64,000 nt of DNA from NCBI GenBank assembly GCA_905178155.1, contig CAJINV010000010.1, positions 1,036,678-1,100,677 on the forward strand, given 5' to 3'. The notes below the pieces were generated by a model, which was not told the DNA's origin, searched no databases, and worked only from the letters and a program-made list of their open reading frames with translations. This document shows positions 58,384 to 64,000 of this stretch, in pieces. Origin of the DNA: Amoebophrya sp. A120. Taxonomy: Eukaryota > Sar > Dinophyceae > Syndiniales > Amoebophryaceae. A program made the translations under genes and the position numbers. The number at the start of each line of letters is the position of its first letter. Position 1 is the first letter of the stretch.

Positions 58384-60738
58384 ATGACTGCCGCCAACCC
58401 TTCGCCCCAGGGTCACGCCTCTGCGGTGGAGGAGCCAGCGGTGGACTACCAGCTCGACCATCGTGTTCCAAGAACGTCATCGTCTAGCACCGAAGATGGA
58501 TCCACTTCACCGGACAAAACCAAACCGATGAACAAGGAGCGCCACCTCCTCACCGGTTGCTATGAACTCCTCCACTTCGGCCACCTCAACGCGTTGCGAC
58601 AGGTGAAGCAGTGCTACACCAATTCGCAGTCAAGTACAAGCTCCAGCAGCAGCAGCAGGGACGTCCACGTCGTCGCAGGGATCCACCCGAACGAGGAGAT
58701 CTTGCGGGTGAAGGGCGGGGTTTGCATTTTGGACGAAAAGGAGAAGGAAAGACTGCTGTTGGGGTGCAAATTTGTCGACGAGGTGGCGCACAACGTGAGA
58801 TACGACACTATGGCGTTCTCAATTGTTACATTCTCTACTGTTACATGGATTTGTGATGCGAGAGTGGCAAAATTGAAAGGAAGGATCTTGCGCGTCTTGC
58901 ATGACAGATTTGGCACAGATTCTAAGCCTGTTGGGCCGTCTCAGAACTTGTCATGCGAAGCAGCTCGATGGCGTCGATAGTCAAGGTAATTTTGCACGAC
59001 AAATCATGTAACAGTTGAGAATGTAACGTTTGAGAACGCCACAGACACGATACAGCCCGAAGAATTCAACTGCGACTACTGCTTATCAAATGCGAAAATG
59101 TCTGGGTTTGGAAGAGTCATGCTGTTTTTGCATGACACAGAAGGTCTGGCATGGAAGCTCTAGCATCACAGGTTTCGAGAAGCTTCCGCGATGCCGAACC
59201 CGCATGAGAAATCCCCCATTTTGGTGACAGAAAGTCGGCAGCTTTTGCTACCTATGCATGAGAGATTTTTCTGTGTTCTAAAATGCGCATCACAAGTTCG
59301 GATCCTTCCAGACCCAGACACTTTTGCAGTTCATACTGCTGGCACGGGGACGATGCGGTGGTGGTGCAAGGTAGGAAATATCTTTTTCGTTTGGTAGTTT
59401 GGAGAATCTGAATCATCACCATGACCACAACTTGCATAATTAATACTACACTCGTCTTTTTTTCATGCGAGACGAACACTTTAGATTTAGAATGGTGGAA
59501 ACGTATCACTTCGCACATGACAAATACCCACTCTACTACTACTCCTCGCTTCCCAGCACAGGCACCGACATATTCGGGTACGCGAAAAACACCGAGAAAT
59601 TCAAGACTCTTCGTATGGCCTGCTCAAGCGTTACAATCTCAAGCGTTATAATAGAATCTGGAATTTGTGTTGCATGATGGGCATGACAGACTCGCACAGC
59701 GTTCCACCTTTTGCAATACAAATTTCGACAGAATGTAGAGGGGTTTGGAGCTCCGGAACTTGTCATGCGCAACCCTATGAGAGTTGGCTGGATCAACATG
59801 CTCATCATGCAAGACAAATCTCAGATTCTATTGTAACGTTTGAGATTGTAACGCCTGAGCGGGTTATACTTCGCCGCACCGAGGGAATTTCAACCACGCT
59901 GATGATAGCGCGGTTTTTCACGAACCAAGAGCGAGAGGGCGGGTTTTCCGGGTCCAACAGCCCGTCGAAGACAACACGAGGTGCAGGAGGTGGAGCTGCT
60001 CCGAGCCCCTCGCCCGCGCTTTCGGAGGAAGAGGAGACGCTGATGGAGATGAGTTGTCTGGGGGAGAATTTGGCGGAGAAGATTCTTTCGAAGCAGGACA
60101 AAACGGAAATCCAATACATCAACGCGACGGCGTCGCGCATCTCCCGCTTTTTCCTTCCCAACCGGCCGCGGTCGGTGTGCAAATCCGTGGTGTACTTGCA
60201 GGGATGCTTCGACCTGTTCCACGTGGGTTACTTGGACCTGCTCCAGCTGATTCTCGAAACGGAGCGGAAACGGAAGAATTTGGAATCCGTGAAGGACGTC
60301 TTTCTCATCATCGGGGTGTTGCATCACACAACAACATCTACTACGACGCATAATTCTGATGTTGACAACGACGGCGATCATCATGTCAAGACGCAGTTCT
60401 GCCTGCAGTCCCTGCACGAGCGGGCGATCTCCATGCTGTCGCTGCGGTGCGTGGACGATGTGGTCCTTGACGTGCAAAATAAGGTGGACGAGACGTTTCG
60501 ACGGTCTCTGGGGATCACAACGGTGTATGGGATCGAAAACCACTGCGACTTTGTGAACGACGAGAGGAACGCCAGTTGCGTCGACGCGTGGGTGGACGGG
60601 TTTGGGTACTTTAGCTCGCGGACGATCCAGCTCCGGGTGTTGAAAAGCAGGAAGGTTTTGAAGGAGAGGCAGGCGAAAAAGAAGGAACCCGAGATGGCGG
60701 TGGCCGGGTCGATCAACATGATCGACAGTGGGGCTTGA
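58384..60738 (+). CDS. PCYT2: Ethanolamine-phosphate cytidylyltransferase
   Basis: CTP + phosphoethanolamine to CDP-ethanolamine, the rate-setting step of the Kennedy pathway to phosphatidylethanolamine. Exons: 58384-58808, 59049-59083, 59341-59370, 59562-59613, 59874-60738 (1,407 nt, 468 residues). Two cytidylyltransferase domains as in the eukaryotic enzyme. Domain 1: GCYELLHFGHLNALR (HxGH at about 64-67), FVDEVAHNVRYDTI, YCWHGDD, then RRTEGISTT, the conserved CTP-binding signature. Domain 2: GCFDLFHVGYLDLLQ, where the second HxGH is HVGY (about 297-300), then LHERAISMLSLRCVDDVV. An acidic, Ser/Gly-rich linker lies between them. Introners D, A and I plus one GT-AG intron (59371-59561). The product supplies the lipid ATG8 is attached to, a functional link with the nearby ATG9. 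Confidence 0.94.
58809..59043. mobile_element. Introner, family D
   Basis: TATGGCGTTCTCAATTGTTA / GTTTGAGAACGCCACA; TSD GACAC. The ATA end has become ACA. Confidence 0.92.
59084..59335. mobile_element. Introner, family A
   Basis: TATCAAATGCGAAAATGTCT / ACTTTTGCAGTTCATA; TSD CTGCT. 35-nt exon before and 30-nt exon after it. Confidence 0.94.
59614..59868. mobile_element. Introner, family I
   Basis: TATGGCCTGCTCAAGCGTTA / GTAACGCCTGAGCGGGTTATA-type right end; TSD CTTCG. Interrupts the conserved RRTEGISTT signature; excision restores it. Confidence 0.95.
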
Positions 60739-62663
60739 GTTAGATAAGAGGAAGAGTCTTTCGGGGACAGAAAAGTTTCAGGACTTCGTGAAAAGAGATT
60801 TCCTCAACCTGCTCGAAGAAAAGCAGGCTCTGAAAAATTTTCAACGCAAGGCCTTGTTTTGTGTTCTCAGAGTTGATTGAGTAGCTGGCTCAACAGTCGT
60901 CCGACGCCATGAGGGTCCAGCTCTGTGCCTATCAGGCAATAGCCTCTTCGTTTTTTTTGCCCAGCCACAGGTGGCGGAAGCGGGCCGGGCGCATTGTCGT
61001 GCCGGCCGCAGGAGAGGGAAACGGGGCGGGCCGGGCAGGTTGGGCGGCCCGCGAAGGCGGCCGGGAAGCGGGGGCGGGCCGGGGGCCTGCTAGAGAGACG
61101 CACCCCGCAACCAGTACCAAGTGCCGCGCCCGGGGCCGCGGGGGCGGGCCCGCTACTTAGGTGTTGCGCGGGAAGTTGAAGCGATCGCGTGGCGCCGCCC
61201 TCTGCCCGCTTCCTTGCCGGCCTATTCACCTCGCACGCCGGGAGCCCGCATCTGCATGCTCGGTGACAGAGGCAGCATTCGAGCAGATGAACGCTGGCAA
61301 TGACAGCGAGGGGGCCGCCCTGTTATCGGAGACGCTCGGCGGCCCGCCTGCTAGCCTCCTGCGTCGCTATGCTTGCCCGCCGCCCCCCGGTGTCGCGTCC
61401 GTACATCGGGGGGCGCCTGCTCGTGTGTTGTTGCCGTGTGGGCCCCCCTGGCTGCCCCGCCGCGCGGGCCAGGCCGCCAGTGGCGACGAGGATGGAAGGG
61501 AAATGGGGCCGGGTTGGCTGGGGCCTTTTCGGAAACACACAAAGAAAACCCCGTGCGCCCGGCGCCCAGTGGGCCGGGCCCGGCTGCAGCAAGGGCCTCC
61601 CGGCTGAAGGAGCACGCAGCGCCGTGCGAGCGCGCGCGCCGCGCCACGGCTCCTGCGGTGCAGCACCGGGGGTAGTGTTTGCCGGTCGTCTTCAGAGAAA
61701 GTGGGTCGTCCGCTGGCTTCGCAGCCGCCGGTGGCAGCAAATTGTTTGGATGGCTGCAGGGGGGGCCTCGCCGGTACGTGGGCATGGCCCGTCCGCTGAT
61801 GGATTGCGCAGTATACCGCCAGACCGCTCGGACAGAGCTCCTGCTAGTTCGCGTTTTTTGCATGCGAGGAACTCCTATATTAGTGCAGCTGGCTCCTCTT
61901 CTTGTAGTGCAAACGGCGGCCGCGTTACGTGGCCGCCGTTGCGGCGTTCCGGGCTTTTTCGCCTGCCGCCGGTTCTTTGGAGTGTGTTGAAGATGCCGCT
62001 GATGTTGCTGTGCTAATATACGGCGCTCGCGCTTCTACCTTGAAGAAGAAACTCGGTTTGGATGAAAACTACAAGTTCGTTGGAATTCAAAATGAAAGAT
62101 CGTTGCCATTCGGTGTCTAAGTAATTACAAAAATGATACGGGTCAGTGGCTCCTTTTACTACAGATGATCCAGGATAAGTGCAGATCACGCAGACAGGAA
62201 TTAAATATAAATTTTGAAACAAGATCAAAAGCATAAATGTTCATCCCTGAAGATCCAGAGAGACGGAGACTCTGTACGAAGCAGAACTTATCTAGGTCCG
62301 ACGTCGTAGCGGTAGTCGTGGTGGGTACCAAGCGTGGAAATCAAAGCCGTTCTTTCTCTAGATCCTTTTCCAGGGTACGACTAACGCATCTTCGATAGGC
62401 TTGAGATAGAGCTCTAAGCAACCTGACTTAATACCGGGAAAAAGTTTTCGTGTGTATAGGAGTAGCAGACAGGAGCTGTAGCAGAAGCAGTACTGATTCT
62501 TGCGGTAGCTTATGTCGAAATCATGTTAATATTCCGAATTCGAGTGTGGTTTTCCGAAAGCGAAAAGGTCCGCCTATGATATTTTCGCTTTAGATGAACA
62601 TTCATCAGTCGAGTATCGTACTACACAATCAAATTACACAAACTTTCTTCGAATTAAAACGCT
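60739..62663. other. Intergenic with GC-rich island
   Basis: About 60960-61960 is GC-rich and similar in character to the other islands. 62000-62660 is AT-rich. No supported gene; an open frame at 61929-62120 ends FVGIQNERSLPFGV but has no recognised homology. Confidence 0.55.
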
Positions 62664-64000
62664 ATGCCGAGCATGTCTTTTTCGAACTTGTTTCGAACCG
62701 CCGCCTTGCTGGCGCTCGGGGTAACGGAAACTCGACACCAAGTCTCAGCGGGGAACGTCGTCATTCCAAAAGCTGTCGCTTCACGACCCGCAGGAGCAAC
62801 AAGAGATGATGAAGTAAACCCTCCAAAGGATAACTTCACTTCATTCCCACAGGAGTTCAAGTTCTTCAGCCAGCTCCCTGCCTACGTCACTAACCATCCC
62901 TCCGTCGTTGCTGAGCTGCTGAACAAAAAGCCAGCCCTCATTAGCCGCTGGACCACCATCAAAAACATCAGCAACGTCGTCCCACCTTCCCTGCACGAAG
63001 ACCCTGCAATTGTCAAAACCGCGATAAAAGCCGGCGTCTTCCGCGAAAAGGATTGGGAAAACCTGGTCCAGACCAACAGCGTTTTACTGAAAGACGTGGC
63101 TATCACCGACCTAGCGATCGAGAAGAAGTGGATCCAGCTTCATGAAAGATACCGCTTCTGGCAGTGTAGTTTCGAGCTTTTTGGCGAGAAAAGCAACTTC
63201 CGCGCCAACCCAAAAATTGTCGCCGAGGCGATCTCTGGCTTTGACAGTACTAGGGGTTACTATCGCTCCTTCAATGACATCGAAAATCTGCAAGTCCGCC
63301 ACAACCCGCGAGTGGTTTTCGCGGGGTTGCTGCGGGGATGGGAATATGTAGATGAAGGTTGGGACAAGAATAAACAGCGGTATGAGCCGCGACCTTTTTT
63401 CTACCCGAGACAAACCGGACGAAATTCTAGCGAAGACACGCAGAAGCAACGGTACTTCAACGCGGATAGTTTCCTTGCGCGGAAAATCGAGGAGGGCTGC
63501 ATCACGGATTGGGAGAGGGACATCCCGAAAATTGCGAGACAGCACGAAATGGTAGTCTTGGCTGGGATAAAAAGCAACCCCAGGCTGATCACAAGTTGGG
63601 ATACACAAGTCGTTTTGAAACACAATCTTGAGGTGGTGAAGGCGGCACTGGAAACTCCATTGATCACGGATTATGAGAAGCAAATCCCCGATGCGCTAAA
63701 GGACCAGCCGGAAGTGCTCGTAAAAGGGATCGACCGTGGTTTGATCCAGTATTTGAAGCGGTATCGCTTCAAGCGGATCCTTACCATTCCAGAGCAGCAC
63801 GGGCTACTGTATCATGACGATATCGGTACTCGCATGATAAATGATAGTCTCCCCGGTTTCACGATACCAGGAAACCGACGCGCACTGTTTCCGCGGTGGA
63901 GTGAAGAAGACCGGAACAACGTGATGCAAGCGGCCCTGCGAAAAAAATTGATTTATTTCGTAACAAGCAACGAGGACCTGCTCCGAAGTAGAAGTTGCGA
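62664..64000 (+). CDS. Helical repeat protein, DUF4116-like (3' end outside window)
   Basis: Open from ATG 62664 (or ATG 62673) without a stop to the window end, 445 codons and no intron. The N-terminus is signal-like (SFSNLFRTAALLALGV). The rest has recurring units of the type NHPSVVAELLNKKPALISRW, DPAIVKTAIKAG, NPKIVAEAISG, NPRVVFAGLLRGWEY, HEMVVLAGIKSNPRLI, NLEVVKAALE and QPEVLVKGIDRGLI. A proline or asparagine, then xVVxAxxxx, is the pattern of DUF4116 repeats, which occur in large numbers in protists. Function unknown. No introner in this part. Confidence 0.7.
   Translation, partial: MPSMSFSNLFRTAALLALGVTETRHQVSAGNVVIPKAVASRPAGATRDDEVNPPKDNFTSFPQEFKFFSQLPAYVTNHPSVVAELLNKKPALISRWTTIKNISNVVPPSLHEDPAIVKTAIKAGVFREKDWENLVQTNSVLLKDVAITDLAIEKKWIQLHERYRFWQCSFELFGEKSNFRANPKIVAEAISGFDSTRGYYRSFNDIENLQVRHNPRVVFAGLLRGWEYVDEGWDKNKQRYEPRPFFYPRQTGRNSSEDTQKQRYFNADSFLARKIEEGCITDWERDIPKIARQHEMVVLAGIKSNPRLITSWDTQVVLKHNLEVVKAALETPLITDYEKQIPDALKDQPEVLVKGIDRGLIQYLKRYRFKRILTIPEQHGLLYHDDIGTRMINDSLPGFTIPGNRRALFPRWSEEDRNNVMQAALRKKLIYFVTSNEDLLRSRSC

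Overview
The window looks like nuclear DNA of an alveolate protist, most likely a syndinian dinoflagellate of the Amoebophrya type. Every protein gene I can support lies on the + strand, as in dinoflagellate unidirectional gene arrays. The coding regions are cut by about 69 short palindromic insertions that behave as introns, and such introner elements are known from Amoebophrya. The organism assignment is inference; the insertions themselves are seen directly.

Layout. 1-6467: a non-coding region with two blocks of a 70-bp satellite (about 252-1015 and 2335-3535), a tRNA-Lys (5073-5145), a U6 snRNA (about 5546-5650), a selenocysteine tRNA (6115-6201) and repeated copies of a promoter-like element. 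6468-10814: a kinesin-2 gene whose first half is absent. 13836-22090: ATG9, with three tRNA-like RNA genes inside one intron. 22568-27703: a degenerate eIF4A/DEAD-box-like protein. 30840-31454: a small intronless gene for a putative secreted Cys protein. 33030-56184: one 46-exon gene for a protein of about 3,632 residues with a signal peptide, a phospholipase A2 motif, two class-3-lipase-like regions with substituted nucleophile elbows and a multi-pass membrane C-terminus. 58384-60738: ethanolamine-phosphate cytidylyltransferase. 62664-64000: the 5' part of a gene for a repeat protein (DUF4116-like) that runs off the window. GC-rich islands sit in most intergenic spaces.

Introners. Each copy has the form N5-TAT...ATA-N5, with terminal inverted repeats (TIRs) of 15-45 bp and a 5-bp target-site duplication (TSD). 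Removing the element plus one TSD copy restores the reading frame. Done throughout, this gives ORFs of exactly 4,212 nt (ATG9), 3,114 nt (DEAD-box-like), 10,899 nt (lipase-like giant) and 1,407 nt (PCYT2), all divisible by three. Families by 5' TIR: A, TATCAAATGCAAAAATGTCT then GGGTCTGGAA; B, TATGAATTGCAAAAGTATCG; C, TATCCTGAGTAAAAACGTCC then CCACCCC; D, TATGGCGTTCTCAAACG; E, TATGAAAGTGCACAACTCCC; F, TATCAAAATGAAAAATCCCC then TCCCCATAT; G, TATCGCAAGAAAAAACTGTT; H, TATTACAATGAAAAATGCCC; I, TATAACCCGCTCAGGTGTTA. Canonical GT-AG introns coexist with them (3 in kinesin-2, 2 in ATG9, 2 in the DEAD-box gene, 4 in the giant gene, 1 in PCYT2).

Small-RNA system. A conserved block of about 45 bp (T-rich, CCCGAATG, then TTTAGCA, then ATTCTGG) precedes U6, tRNA-Sec and a family of tRNA-like transcripts. 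In three tRNA-like genes (18353, 18798, 19382) and a diverged fourth (1237) the last base of ATTCTGG is exactly 36 nt before the RNA 5' end. It is probably the snRNA-type (PSE-like) promoter of this organism.
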